Numbered from the stretch's first letter, positions 46,801 to 58,428 are shown. The stretch: DNA of 64,000 bases from Dugong dugon (GCA_030035585.1 CM057476.1:16848501-16912500); one strand, 5' to 3'. Numbers and translations are program-made. Notes: generated by a model from the letters alone, not told the origin.

Positions 46801-47955
46801 TTTCTAGTTCTTCCACAACAGTCAGGATAGTTTCCTTTTTACACTCTTCAGAAAAACATTTATAAACCATGCCATTTTCTCTAAAACCCATTTCTGCCAC
46901 TTCAGCTTGTCATAGCCACCAGGAGATCCTAAGTGTGGAATTCCAACTGGGAGAGGAAAAAAATGACAGCCAATGAATTTTTTTGCAGGGAGGGATTCCA
47001 CCCCACTTCACTGTTAGATCTTCACCCTTAAGGTTTAGACCCCCAGCCAGTGAAGTCTTTCAGAGTGAAGTCTGAGAATTCTAAAGTCTCTGGTCTCAAC
47101 CCTCCATGTCCTTGCATTTACTCATTGCAAACACTCTCTCCAAGAACTGACAAGGAAGCTGATTGAGAATGAAGACTCATAGGGAGAGAGTCACACCTGA
47201 TACTTAGGGAGGCTTTTCATTCGTTTTGCAAGCCAACAGTTGCACCCCATCTCTGGGTTGCTCAATTGCTCTATTAAGAGCCCCAGAGAGATGATGGTTT
47301 GCAAGGAGAAGGGTCCCATATATTCTGCCAGACTGCCAGTAACTAGTGAAGGTTGGTCAGCATTCATTCACCTGTGGCTTGCATCCAAATCCCCTTCAGC
47401 TGGGTCGACTAACCTGTAATGGCTCTACTGACCTTTAATAACGCAACCAGGTGGCCCAGGAACCCCCCTCTCACCTGCACTCAAGGGACAGACAACAGAT
47501 GTACCCTTCAACATGACATAAATGGCTGTTCTCCCCACTTTTTCAGTCACTGCTGCTGAGGACCTGAAACTTTAAAAAAAAAACAAAAACAAAAAAAACA
47601 GCCAGGAGTTCACAGTGTTTGGGAAGGAGGGTGCTCATCATTTTTCCTCTGGATACAGCAACGCAAGGGCATCGCCATTATTAGTCTCAGAACTTCATTT
47701 TCCAAGGGAGCACAATAGAATAATCATCATCAGTTCCGGAGGATCTGATTCTAAACCGGATTATGAGCTTAAAACTTGGGGTTCTAAGATTCTATGCAGT
47801 GACTTTGACTGAGAAGCCTCTAAAATGAAGATTCTCAAATTTGAGTCCCCAAAGATTCTGCTCCAGCAAGGGGAAGAGCTTGATCATCTATAATTCTATA
47901 AGTAGCCAAGATGAATCTATCGCATGCCAAGAATTTCAACTTAAAAAGAAAAACA
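46801..47955. other. Intron 1, no repeat or gene recognised
   Basis: The longest repeat-poor stretch of intron 1. No open frame, splice pair or motif was convincing, which makes it a reasonable place to look for conserved non-coding elements by alignment. Confidence 0.4.
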
Positions 47956-47959
47956 AGTA

Positions 47960-48235
47960 CAGGTAGTGGCACAGTAAAAGCTAACATTTATTGAGCATAT
48001 CATATGTGCTAGGCGATGCTGACTACATCCCATGCATTAACTCACTAGAGCCTCCAATGTGAAACAGGTGCCATTAGTACTAACCAATTTATAGATGAGG
48101 ACACTGAGGCTTAGAAAGCTTGATAACTTGCCCCAGCTCTGACAGCTAGTAAGAGGTAGAATTTGAACTCAGGTTTCTCTGAGTGTAGAGTCCATGCTCT
48201 GTTGCTTACTTCCTTGGGATGACATTTAATGTGGT
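47960..48235 (-). repeat. MIR SINE
   Basis: Reverse MIR: aacatttattgagcatatca, aatttatagatgaggacact, agctctgacagctagtaaga, tagagtccatgctctg. Confidence 0.87.
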
Positions 48236-48294
48236 GAGCACCTTGACCTTTTAGGATATTACAGATAGCTGCCGGGCCAGAGACCTTCAGTCCT

Positions 48295-48445
48295 GGGAAG
48301 CTTTTAATAAGTACTAGTGCCTGGTCCCCACACCAAATAAATCAGAATCTCTCCTGGAGGGGGTCCAGTTATCTGGTTTGTTTTTCTTTTGTTTAATTAC
48401 CCAGGTGGTTGCAATGTGCAGCCAGGGTTGAGAACTCCAGAATTT
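48295..48445 (-). repeat. MER5A-type MITE
   Basis: gtgcctggtccccacacc, atcagaatctctcctggag, gcaatgtgcagccagggttg. Confidence 0.78.
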
Positions 48446-48879
48446 GGGACTCAGAATTCTGGAACTCAGCCTGCTAGTAGTCCTTGATGTCAACTGCAGG
48501 TTCCAGCTCTGCCATTCACACAAGGGGCCTGAAAGCAAGTCCTCTTCACTGCTGAGTCTCCCAGCCTGTTGCTGACTAAGGTGGCCTGTATACAAGAATT
48601 CATGGAAGGTTCCGGAAGCAGAAAGCCCTGTGGTATACTGGATGTTTCTCTGGCTTGTAATTGTCTGCATATGCCTAAGCCCCCTTAATAGTGCAGGAAG
48701 AAGAGTGTTACCAAAGTGCTGTGATTTGAGAATCAAGGTTCCCACTGAGATCATAGTTCATGGTGCTAAGCGAGTCCCTCCACACATAACCTGTGAATAC
48801 ATATTTTCAGTCTTCTTTGGGCTGGAGCACAACTTTTGGGCGTTTCCTAGCAGTGGGAGGATAAAGTGGGCTTATTATC
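48446..48879. other. Intron 1, no repeat or gene recognised
   Basis: Unassigned. A 146-codon minus-strand open frame (48314-48754) overlaps the MER5A copy and has no domain. Confidence 0.4.
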
Positions 48880-49115
48880 CGGGACAAGAACAGTGCTGGC
48901 TTTCAATTCAGCAAGCATTCTCTGAGCACCTCCTCTTTGCCTGGTGCTGGGCTAGGTCCTGGGAGACTCCACTATGTCTCATGGAACTCACATTTTATAG
49001 GGAAACAGACATACTTCTTCATCCATTCAGTCCACACGTATCTCTTGAGCTCCTAGAATATGCCAGACACTGTTCAAAGTACTCACAACAAGGACAATAT
49101 TTAAAATGTTAAACA
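48880..49115 (+). repeat. Old L2/CR1-like repeat
   Basis: gcaagcattctctgagcacc, ctatgtctcatggaactcac, then a second start atatgccagacactgttc near 49060. Confidence 0.6.
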
Positions 49116-49292
49116 CATTTGGCACAGGCCTGGAATCAGAAAGGATGCTCTGCTGGGACAAGTGTTAACTGTAAGGTGCTGGCTCATGGAGAAATCTGGA
49201 GGATTCTGAGAAGGGACCAGGATGGCCAGGATATTGGGGGAGAGGGAAAAGGCTGGGGTAGCTGCTATTCAGTAGCAATGTTTTTTTTTTTG

Positions 49293-49350
49293 TTGTTATA
49301 CATAAGGTCACCATGAGTCACAGGTGACTCAAGAGCAACTAACAACAACA
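49293..49350 (+). repeat. RTE/SINE 3' tail
   Basis: gttatacataaggtcaccat ... agcaactaacaacaac. Confidence 0.75.
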
Positions 49351-49369
49351 AAAGTATTTCAATATTTTA

Positions 49370-49553
49370 ATAATTGGTGGTGCAAACAGTTAAGCACTAG
49401 CTGTTAACTGAAAGGTTGGTGGTTCTAACCACCAGCAGCTCTGCAGGAGAAAGACCTGGGGAGCTACTTCTGTAAAGATTACAGCCAAGAAAACCCGATG
49501 TCACACAAGGTCGCTATGAGTTGGAATCGACACAATGGCACCAAACAACAAAG
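49370..49553 (+). repeat. AfroSINE
   Basis: ttggtggtgcaaacagttaa head to aatggcaccaaacaac tail. Confidence 0.87.
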
Positions 49554-49555
49554 TC

Positions 49556-50035
49556 TGTTAAAGTCCCTGGGTGATGCAAATGGTTAACGTGCTCGACTGC
49601 TAACTAAAAGGCTCATGGTTCTAGTCCACCCAGAGGTGCTTCAGAAGGTCTGGCAATCTACTTCTGAAAAATCAGCTACTGAAAACACTGTTGTTGTTCT
49701 TAAGTGCCATCGAGTTGGTTCCAACTCACAGCGACCCTATGCACAACAGAACGAAACACTGCCAGCTCCTGCGCCATCCTCACAATTGTTGCTATGTATG
49801 AGCCCATTATTGCAGCCACTGTGTCAGTCCATCTTGTTGAGGGTCTTCCTTTTTTGCTGACCCTCTACCAAGCATGATGTCCTTCTCCGGGGACTGATCC
49901 CTCCTGATAATATGTCCAAAGTATGTGAGACAAAGTCTCGTCATCCTTGCTTCTAATGAGAAAACCCTATGGAACACAATTCTACTCTGACACACACGGG
50001 GTTGCCATGAATCAGAACTGATTCGATGGCAACTG
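49556..50035 (+). repeat. AfroSINE split by an RTE 3' end
   Basis: SINE head part 49556-49687 (ccctgggtgatgcaaatgg) and tail part 49969-50035 (ggggttgccatgaatcag). The gap holds a reverse RTE 3' fragment (49688-49968), with gaaaac-type bases on both sides. Confidence 0.82.
49688..49968 (-). repeat. RTE LINE 3' end nested in a SINE
   Basis: Reverse RTE: aagtgccatcgagttggtt, tgcgccatcctcacaattg, ccaagcatgatgtccttctc, gtatgtgagacaaagtctcg. Confidence 0.85.
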
Positions 50036-50164
50036 ATTACTGGTTAAAGTCATTATCAAAGAGTACCAGTTGAATGTCAGCCTTGGCTGGGCATAGAGGT
50101 GAAAAAGTCAGCCAAGGTCCTTGACCTCATGGACTTACCTTCTATTGTAGGGATGAGTAAACCT

Positions 50165-50340
50165 CGGCTGCAAAGGACCAAGTAATTTTTTTTTTTTTTC
50201 CAGGTCTTGCAGGCTATATGGTCATTGTTGTAGTATAAAAGCAACCACAGACAATAGTTACACAAATGAGTGTGGCTGTGTTCCAAACTATTCATAAACT
50301 CAGGTCGTAGTTTGCCAGCTCCTGTTCTAGTGGACAAGTC
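50165..50340 (+). repeat. hAT-Charlie-type MITE
   Basis: caggtcttgcaggctatatg, gagtgtggctgtgttcca, cgtagtttgccagctcctg: same family as 51468-52512. Confidence 0.72.
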
Positions 50341-50513
50341 AGAAATACTCATTCATCCTTTCATTCTACAAATATTTATCAGGCATCTTCTACATGACAA
50401 GTACTGCACTGGGCATTGGCATACTGTGCTAATAATAATCCCTGCCCACATACTTATTCTCTAGTGGAGAGATAAAATCAATGACTTTAATGTGCTACGG
50501 TAAATGCTTAAGG

Positions 50514-50857
50514 AGAAGTTGTGGTTCAGTGGCAGAATTCTCACCTCTCAGGCAGGACACCCAGGTTTGATTCCCAGCCAATGCACCCCATACACAGCCA
50601 CCACCCATCTGTCAGTAGAGGCTTGTGTGCTGCTACTATGCTGAATAGGTTTCAGGGGAGCTTCCAAACTAAGATGGACTAGGAAGAAAGGCCTGGTGAT
50701 CTACTTCCAAAAATCAGCCAATGAAAATCCTACAGATAACAATTGTCGTATTCGCAGTCCATCATGGAGATGGCACAGCACTGGGCAATGTTTCATTCCA
50801 TTGTGCATGGGGTCACCATGAGTCGGGGCTACCTTGAAGGAAGCTAACAACAACAAT
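50514..50857 (+). repeat. Long SINE with a tRNA-Gly-like head and TSD
   Basis: The first ~72 bases (50514-50585) match a tRNA-Gly(GCC) gene closely in layout: A-box GTGGTTCAGTGG, agaattctcacc, B-box GGTTTGATTCC, and a ccaatgca 3' acceptor end. They run straight into the CCACCACCCATCTGTCAG body seen headless elsewhere. GGTAAATGCTTAAG (50499-50512) and GGTAAATGCTAAG (50858-50870) flank the unit as a TSD. It is a SINE and not a functional tRNA gene. Confidence 0.82.
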
Positions 50858-50880
50858 GGTAAATGCTAAGATAAGAGTAA

Positions 50881-51234
<354 letters not shown>

Positions 51235-51535
51235 TAAGTAGGGTCTTCGAATTTCTCCAGGTATAAAACGTCCTTTCTTGAATGACCATGGGAATCCATT
51301 AGGATAGGTTAGGTTGTGCTCTATTAACAACCCCAAACAAAAGGGTTTTCATTTTTCCTCAGTGACTTTACATGGGCCACGGAGGTCGGTGGAAGTTTTC
51401 TCCTCCACACAGTCACTCTAGGCCCCAGGCTTTGGGAAGCTCCACCATCTTGTAGCTGCTCGATCTAGAACAGGGGTCAACAAACTTTTTCTGTAAAGAT
51501 CCAGATGGTAAATATTTTACGCCTTGTGGGTCATA

Positions 51536-52352
51536 CAAGGTCCCTGGATGGCACAAGCAGTTTGCGATCAGCTGCTAACCTAAACGCTGGCAGTTTGAAT
51601 CCACCCAGCAGCTCCATGGAAGAAAGCCCTGGCAAACTGCTTCCCATTTACAATAACTTACAGCCAACTGACAACAGTGACCAAAAAAAAAAGAATAGCA
51701 GCTGAGGCTGCTTAAGTCCAACCAAACACCTCATGGGATTTGGTTCCTTGGTTTGGAGGTTTCGGGTTATGGTTTCATGGGACATCCCAGTTAATTGGCC
51801 TAACAATGTGTTCAGGGCTTGTTCTACCTCCTAGTTCTTTGTGTAGTACCTGGGGTCTTAAAAGCTTGCAAGCAGCCACCTAAGGCTTAACAATTGGTTT
51901 CTATTCACCTGGAGCAACAGAGGAAAAAAAGAGTCTGGAATAGGAGGAGGACATGGAATGTATTTTTAACTAGTTTAAAAAAAAAAAGTCTTCCTTGAGC
52001 ATTATGCTCTTTTAAGAACTATCTATATGGGATCAAATTGACAACAGTAACTCAGAAAATTAGATAGAAACCTTAGGGGGCAGTTTATGTTAATGAGGGA
52101 GGAAAAACTGAGAAAAGGAGGCTGAGAATGGTTACCCAACTCGAAGAACGTAATCAGTATCACTAAATTGTACATGTAGAAACTGACAACTTTGTATATG
52201 TTTTCCTGTATATAATCTCAACAACAAACTAAATAAAATTTGGGGGAAAAAAAAGATTACAGCCAAGAAAACCCTATGGAGCACAATTCTACTATGTAAC
52301 ACACGGGGTCACCATGAGTTGGAAGCGACTCAACAGCAACAGGTTTGGTTTT
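51536..52352 (+). repeat. AfroSINE split by an L1-type copy
   Basis: SINE pieces 51536-51667 (gtccctggatggcacaagc) and 52257-52352 (cggggtcaccatgagttgg). GGGTCATA/GGGTCACA at the outer edges are a probable TSD in the hAT element. Confidence 0.82.
51668..52256 (+). repeat. L1 3'UTR type A insertion (589 bp)
   Basis: Flanked by the perfect 10-bp duplication TTACAGCCAA (51658-51667, 52257-52266), with an A-rich tail. It matches 5280-6080 (gggatttggttccttgg; ggggtcttaaaagcttgcaa; tctatatgggatcaaattg). Confidence 0.85.
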
Positions 52353-52512
52353 GGGTCACACAGTCTCTGTCGCAGCTACTCAACTATGTCGTTTCAGCAC
52401 AAAAGCAGTCATAAATAATATGTAAACAAACGGACATGTCTGTGTTCTAGTAAAATGTTATTTACAAAAGCAGGTGGCTGGCCTGAGGGCTGTAGTTTAC
52501 CAACCTCAGATC

Positions 52513-52755
52513 TAGAACTTGAGATCTCCTCAAGCTAAGGCAGGTGAAAGGAAGACCAGAGAATCCCACATGGGCTTTTCCCTGCCTCAGTCCAGGAGTG
52601 AGAAATGCCACTTTTGCCCACATTTGCTAAAACTGTCACACAGTCTCACCTAAATAGGGTGGCAAACATGGGGCAAAAAACAGGATACTCAGAGTTATAA
52701 CTTGATCTGCCTTACCACCTGACCTGCCAAATGGCTTCATATGAGACTTTGCATT
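52513..52755. other. Intron 2, nothing recognised
   Basis: Unassigned intronic sequence. Confidence 0.4.
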
Positions 52756-52954
52756 GTTGTTGTTGTTGGGTGCTGTTGAGTCATTTTTGGCTCACAGTGA
52801 CCCCATGTGACAGAGAATTGCTCCATAGGGTTTTCTAGGCTGTAATCTTTGTAGGAGATTGCCAGGCCTCTCTCTATGGAGCCACTAGATGGGCTCCAAC
52901 TGCCAACCTTTCGATTAGCAGCTGAGTGTTTAACCATGGCACCACCAGGGCACC
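52756..52954 (-). repeat. AfroSINE with TSD
   Basis: TTTGCATT flanks both ends; 3' GTTGTTGTTGGG at the left, ccaccagggcacc at the right. Confidence 0.88.
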
Positions 52955-53705
52955 TTGATTTTGCATTAAACTAGCTTAAATGTTCTTAGTTTAAGGACAG
53001 AAGAGTCTCCACATATTTTTAATATTCCAGTGAGCTCTAACCTCATGAACTGATGGATGTTGTTCATGTTTCCTTCTTTGTCTGCTAGAATCAGTGACAC
53101 CTTCTGAGGTTTGGCAGGGGGCAAGGTGGTGTGATGGACAGCTCAGACCCAGAAATGACAAGCACAGATCCATCTCTGTCTTGCTCTGTAATTTATGGCA
53201 AGACAGATAATAACTCTGAGACATCCTTTAGCTCTTCTGCAAGAGCAGCACAGTTACTCCTATACCCTTGACCAAAGCACCATGTCCCTCTAGCTGAGAA
53301 GGTCAAAGTCTTTGGCTGGATGTTCTCAGTTTCAGGAAGGGCACTCCCACGTGAGGTGAGGAAGGAAGAGGACATCCTTTAACCAGCCACATCAGCCAAC
53401 CTAACCTTGGCAGCCAAGAGGGTAGCAGATGTCACACCCAGACCATTAGACAAGCCAGGTCCAGGAGACATCAGCGGCACCTGGATGGAGGACATGTCGA
53501 AACAGGAAGTATCACAGAGGGAGAAACAGGTGGTCTTGTCCAAAGAGAGGAGAAAAGGGCACAAAAACATCAAAGAAACCTCAAGGTTTCTTGCTTCTAA
53601 GATGACAAATCTGTTGAGTCAGCCTGTGAAGGGGAGGATGATTGGAGAACAGAAGTGAACACACTCAACTTTATTCTTTAAAGAAGTCATAATGTCCTTG
53701 TGAGG
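52955..53705. other. Intron 2, no gene supported
   Basis: Repeat-poor. An 83-codon, Lys/Glu-rich open frame (53407-53658 +) has no recognised domain, start context or splice sites. I did not call it. Confidence 0.35.
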
Positions 53706-53915
53706 AGGCCCTGGGTGGCACAAACAGTTAAGCGCCTGACTACCAGCCGAAAGATTGGCAGTTCAAACCCACCCAGAGGCACCTCAGACGACAGGCCTGG
53801 AGATCAGTTTCCAAAAGTTCACGGCCTTGAAAACCCTATGGAGGAGTTCTACTCTGCACACAAGGGGTTGCCATGAGTCAAAATCAACTTCACCGCAACT
53901 AACAACAACAAATAT
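53706..53915 (+). repeat. AfroSINE
   Basis: ggccctgggtggcacaaaca to aaccgcaactaacaacaac-like tail; complete. Confidence 0.9.
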
Positions 53916-53984
53916 GCTTGTGTGTGTTTAAGGTGTGAGGTTGTGGAACGTGCTGGTGATGCAGGCTTTGGCCCCAGAGGACCT

Positions 53985-54140
53985 GAGATTGAGCCCCCCC
54001 CCCACCCCACCAGCACTTATCACTGTGAGAGCTTCAGCCAATTGCTTAACCTCCTTCAACCCCAGTATCCTCAGCTGTAAAATGAGGATTATAATAGTAC
54101 CCATTTCAGAAAGCTACTGTGAATTAATTAGATGATCCAC
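53985..54140 (+). repeat. MIR SINE
   Basis: gagagcttcagccaattgct, cctcagctgtaaaatgagga, tacccatttcagaaagct. Confidence 0.78.
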
Positions 54141-54431
54141 AGAATGTGTAGAGGTTGGTGTCGGTTCCTTAGACAGTGTTCAAAAACTGCAAACCATTTA
54201 TTGATAGTACTGTTACTACTGTCATCAACATTACTGGTCGAGGTCCTCAGAATTTAGAAAGAAGCCATTAAAGAGTTCAAGGCTTTGTACTCATGAGCCA
54301 GACGCAAAGGCTAGCACTCCAAAGGAATGAGGCCAAGTACTGGCTTGGCTCCTGAGGACTTGTGAAAATGTATACCATCCAGACCAGGGCTTGAGCTGTG
54401 GGGGTTGTAATAACAGAAGGCAACACTGACA

Positions 54432-54841
54432 TGTTTTTGTTGCTAGGTGCCGTCGAGTCAATTCTGACTCATAGCGACCCTGTGTACAAAAGAACAACTA
54501 ACTGCCCAGTCCTGCGCCATCCTCACAATTGGTGCTCTGTTTGAGCCCATTGTTGCAGCCATTGTATCAATCCATCTCACTGAGGGTCTTCCTGTTTTTT
54601 GCTGACCCTCTACTTTACCAAGCATGATGTCCTTCTCCAAGGACTGGTCCTTCCTGATAACATTTCCAAAGAACGTGAAACAAAGTCTCTCTCCATCCTC
54701 ACTTCTAAGGAGCATTGGGGCTGTACTTCTTCCAAGACAGATTTGTTTGTTCTTCTGGCAGTCCATGGTATATTCAATATTCTTCACCAACACCATAATT
54801 CAAAGGCATCAATTATTCTTCGGTATCCCTTATTCATTGTC
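54432..54841 (-). repeat. RTE LINE 3' end with TSD
   Basis: Flanked by CAACACTGACA (54421-54431) and CAACACTGATA (54842-54852). Reverse RTE covering the 3' terminus and the post-RT region, ending at a cctttattcattgtcc-type block. Its minus-strand open frame (54458-54796) is RTE, not a gene. Confidence 0.9.
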
Positions 54842-54842
54842 C

Positions 54843-55260
54843 AACACTGATACAGGACTTACTGTATGCCAGGCACTGTTCTAGGCTCTTTACATGAATT
54901 AACTCATTGAATCCTCACAGCAACCCCATGAGAAAAAAAAAAACAAACCAAACCTGTTGCTGTTGAGTTGATTTCTACTCATAGCGACCTTACAGAACAG
55001 AGTAGAACTGCCTCATAGAGTTTCCAGGGAGCACCTGCTGGATTCGAACTGCCAACCTTTTTGTCAGCAGCCATAGCACTTAACCAGTATGCCATGAGGT
55101 AGGTACTATTATTCCCATTTCACAGAAGAGGAAACTGAGGCTCAGAAAGGTGAAGTTACTGGCCTGAGGTCTCTCAGCTAGTTAGTGGTAAAGGTAGGGT
55201 TTAAGCCTAGGGTAGTCTGGCTCTGGAGGCTGTGCTGTTAATCACGATGCTACAGTGCTT
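54843..55260 (-). repeat. MIR SINE split by a SINE
   Basis: tgtatgccaggcactgttct, atcctcacagcaacccca, then after the SINE aggtactattattcccattt and gaggaaactgaggctcag. CCATGAG occurs on both sides of the SINE. Confidence 0.87.
54936..55090 (-). repeat. AfroSINE nested in MIR
   Basis: A-run then cctgttgctgttgagttgat; head complement cttaaccagtatgcc at the right; bounded by CATGAG. Confidence 0.87.
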
Positions 55261-55979
55261 CTAAACCAATGTGTCCCTTCTAGCACATCCGGTAACCAAG
55301 GCCAACAGATGGCGTTCACCTGTGGCTAACTCCATAAGTTATTTAAGTGAGGTTGACGTGAGATTTTCAATGTAAAGAAAAATGTGATGTGACAGGGTTA
55401 CAAAGTCAAAGGGGTACAGAGAGCAGGCAGGGAACATACATGAATAAAGCAGCCTGACTGTAGGACAACAAGGAGAAGTGGGAACTGTGGTAAATTGGCA
55501 AGTACATTTTAAAGGGGCAGCCACCACTCTGCTCCAGCTAATTGTTATCACTTAGGCTTAGTGAGGGCCAATTTTCAAAGAAAGTTGGAAAGCTCAGATT
55601 TTTTTGTAAAATCTCTTGATTTTTAGATGGTAGCCATCAATTCACATTGTTTAAACATATAGTGAGGACCAAAAAGCAGCAAAAAAACAAAAAAACTCCA
55701 AAAAACCCAACAACCAAACCCACATCTTGAGCCTGAGCACTGTCTACTTTGTATCCTCCAGTGGACAATCTGGCTTTCAAAGATAAGTTTGCCCATGAGA
55801 ACACCATCCAAAAAGTTTTTCAAGGGACCCAGAGGTCTTTACATATAGGGCTTTCTCCATTCTTAATATAAGTGGTTCTGTGTAGGGAGGGGGTGTTTAT
55901 GTGGGTATGCTTGTGTTGTGGCTTTTTTAATAATGACAAAAGGTATGAATGGGAGCTACTTCTCTATTCCTTCTTTTTA
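55261..55979. other. Intron 2, nothing recognised
   Basis: Unassigned intronic sequence with an AAC/AAAC-rich patch at 55676-55720. Confidence 0.4.
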
Positions 55980-56135
55980 AGAGGCAGTGTTTCACATGGT
56001 TAGAGCCTGGACTTCAGTGCCAGCTCTGCCAAGATTCAAATCCTGGCTCTACCACCCAGACCATCTGGGCTAATTATTAAGCTCTCTGTGCCTCAGTTTC
56101 CTGATATGTAAAATGGGGATAATAATAATTTCCCC
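55980..56135 (+). repeat. MIR SINE
   Basis: gattcaaatcctggctctac, ctctgtgcctcagtttcct, aaaatggggataataataat. Confidence 0.88.
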
Positions 56136-56440
56136 ATATGTAGGCGCATGTTTCTTTTAGATACCTTTCCCCCACATTATCAATGAAAACAAGTTTTCCA
56201 CAGTTTTAGAATCCCACAGGGAAACTCAAATTTAAAGGCTTTGTTGTGTGTTCTTTGTTTTGAGAGAGAGGGACAGAGCCAGCAAGAGGGAGAGAGAGAA
56301 AGAAGCTAGCCCTTAGAGAATGAAATCAAGTCTATCTTCTGTTTAAAAAAAGGCCAGTTTCTCAGACATCCTTTGAAATAAAATTTCCCAGCCCTAGCTT
56401 ACTGGAGGAATTGAATGGTGATGTAGAACCACTAAGACAG
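56136..56440. other. Intron 2, nothing recognised
   Basis: Unassigned, with a GA-rich run at 56260-56305. Confidence 0.4.
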
Positions 56441-56535
56441 AAGTTCCCAAACTTTGGGCTGCATGAGAAGAAATCGGGAGGTTTAAAAGAAGTTTACATC
56501 CAAGCCCCAGTCCAACTTGCCAAGTCCTAAGCGGG
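56441..56535 (+). repeat. MER5-like MITE fragment
   Basis: aagttcccaaactttgggct and the following ccaagccccagtccaacttg; partial. Confidence 0.5.
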
Positions 56536-56737
56536 GCCCAACCCAGCTCCTTACCCTTCCCACTCCACCTTGGGGGTTCGGATGCAGGTGGTCCACCAAG
56601 CATGCTTGGCAAAACCCCGGTACATCTCCTCCCCATAAAGTCCAAAAGGAAGAATGCACTAATGGTGGCTGTTAACAGAGTGGTCAGTTTTCATTTACAT
56701 CAGCAAACTCATCACCCTGACTTGTTATGTCCCACTC

Positions 56738-56840
56738 AATGCCAGCGAGCGGAGTAACGTTACCGCAAGAGCAGGAGTACCCGCAGGGAGGCTCTTCTGT
56801 TACTATCTGAAAAGCAGCTAGGACGTCCCCCGCAGGGCTG
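56738..56840. promoter_or_regulatory. CpG-dense pocket in intron 2
   Basis: At least seven CpGs in about 100 bp (GCCAGCGAGCGGAGTAACGT, CCGCAAG, CCCGCAGG, GGACGTCCCCCGCAG) in an otherwise CpG-poor intron. No repeat family was recognised. It may be an unmethylated enhancer-like element, or a remnant of an insertion too young for its CpGs to have decayed. Confidence 0.3.
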
Positions 56841-57449
56841 GAAAAATCTGGCTTTAAAGGAGGCCAAGACAGAAGGTGAGACAAAAGGCCCTGAATATGT
56901 GAGTTTTCTCAGTTTCAAGTCATTCGAAAATAACGTCGGAATTAAATGGTTGCCTTTTAAAATTTGTGATGTTCCTGCCTTCTTAAAAATTATTCTTTAT
57001 CCTTATCAAGACCGTTACCAACCTCTTCTGCCCTAATGGTCAAAATCCCAAGAATTCTTGGAATAGTCTTGGTTCATGATAGGCTTATACCTAAGTTCAT
57101 AAAAATGTCTCATCATATCCTGATTTTACAAGATATATATGCAAGCCACATGGTGGATGGGGCAAAGAAAGATGAGATTTCATGACATCAAATATTCAAC
57201 AGTTTTGGATACAATGCTGTGTTGACCAAGGAGACATGTTCTGGTCCAAGAAGAACCAGAAACTTACAGTCTCTCAAAGTCAGAAAATTTCCTGCCCTCA
57301 AGTTGGGAGGGAAGGTGGAGAAATGAATCACACAAATGTTTAAATATTGTAGCAATCTATTTATCAGTTCTAATAATTCAAGTCCCTGCAGGCTTTTACT
57401 TTCTGCTGGTGCCTTGAGGATTCAAGCAAGGTTAAGTTATTTTAGGCAT
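56841..57449. other. Intron 2, nothing recognised
   Basis: Unassigned intronic sequence. Confidence 0.4.
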
Positions 57450-57832
57450 GTTTCTCAAAGCCTGGGTCTCAGAACCACTTGCAACAGAATCATCTGGGAT
57501 GTTTGTAAAAACATAGATTCCTGAGCCTCACTCAAGACTAACTCACAATCACTGAGAGTAGGACCCTGAAATGTGCATTTTTGCAAATCCCTTCCCCCGC
57601 AAAAATAATTCTTAAGTGGAGACTCCCTGTGTGGTGCAAACAGTTAACACACTCGACTCCTAACTAAAAGGTTGGAAGTTTGAGTCCACCCAGAGGCACT
57701 TCAGAAGAAAAGCCTGACGATCCACTTCTGAAAAATCAGCCACTGAGAACTGGAGCATGGTTTTACTCTGACACGAGGGGTATCGCCATGAGTCTGAACT
57801 GACTCAATGGCAACTGATTGGTTGTTTAAGAT
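57450..57832 (+). repeat. MER5A MITE with a SINE at its end
   Basis: MER5A 57450-57612 (ctcaaagcctgggtctcaga; cagaatcatctgggatgttt; gagtaggaccctgaaatgtg), then a forward AfroSINE 57616-57828 (ctccctgtgtggtgcaaaca ... ggcaactgattggttg). Confidence 0.8.
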
Positions 57833-58428
57833 GAAGCTTCACCTACGACTGCTTTTCTCTACTCCCTGAAAATTTTACACACCTCCCAAGTTTCCTTATC
57901 CTTGTGATCAGGCTCATGGTCACAAACCTGATGCTCCGTGAAACTCAGTGGAACTTTTGTAGCAGGAAAACCAATTGACAGGGCAAAGCTTGGGTGTGAG
58001 GGAGGCAAGCATTCTCTACCAAAAGTATGATAAATGACACTCTCAGGTGACCCCAGATGGACCGTGAAGCTTCACTTTACTTGGGAGTTAGGTTCTAATG
58101 TTAGGGCATAAGGCGAACATTGAGTATTATCAGAATTAATCTTGGAAGAATCCTTAAAAGGGCGCCATATTAGAGACTCACACCATAACTTGATCAGCCC
58201 AACACAGCCAGTGTTCCTTCAGCACTGGAAGCAAGTAATGTTCCTTGGGTTGCGCACCATCTGAAGCACTTTCTGTGTTTAGGGCTCCTGGCGTATGTTG
58301 AACACTGGAACCTCACTCTAGGTTCACACACAGCCTAGTCACATCCCCATCCGATATTCATGGGCACTGAATAGAATCACTGCCAGACTCTGCAGCTCTA
58401 TTTAAATAGTTGCTCTTTTCTTTTTCAG
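57833..58428. other. End of intron 2, nothing recognised
   Basis: No repeat recognised. It ends in a polypyrimidine tract (tgctcttttctttttcag, 58411-58428) that makes a good splice acceptor. Confidence 0.45.

Larger units (their letters stand above)
51468..52512 (+). repeat. hAT-Charlie-type MITE with nested SINE and L1
   Basis: Left part 51468-51535 (caacaaactttttctgtaaa; aatattttacgccttgtggg) and right part 52353-52512 (gtctctgtcgcagctactca; ggctgtagtttaccaacct). The gap holds a SINE that itself contains an L1-type copy. It begins about 235 bp after the exon 2 donor. Confidence 0.8.

Noticed and set aside
48314-48754. 146-codon minus-strand open frame
   Set aside because: Overlaps a MER5A copy and shows no domain.
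50514-50585. tRNA-Gly gene
   Set aside because: The head resembles tRNA-Gly, but the anticodon region is altered, it is fused to a SINE body, and one TSD spans the whole unit.
53407-53658. 83-codon Lys/Glu-rich open frame in intron 2
   Set aside because: No family recognised, no promoter, splice or poly(A) context. Could be revisited with transcript data.
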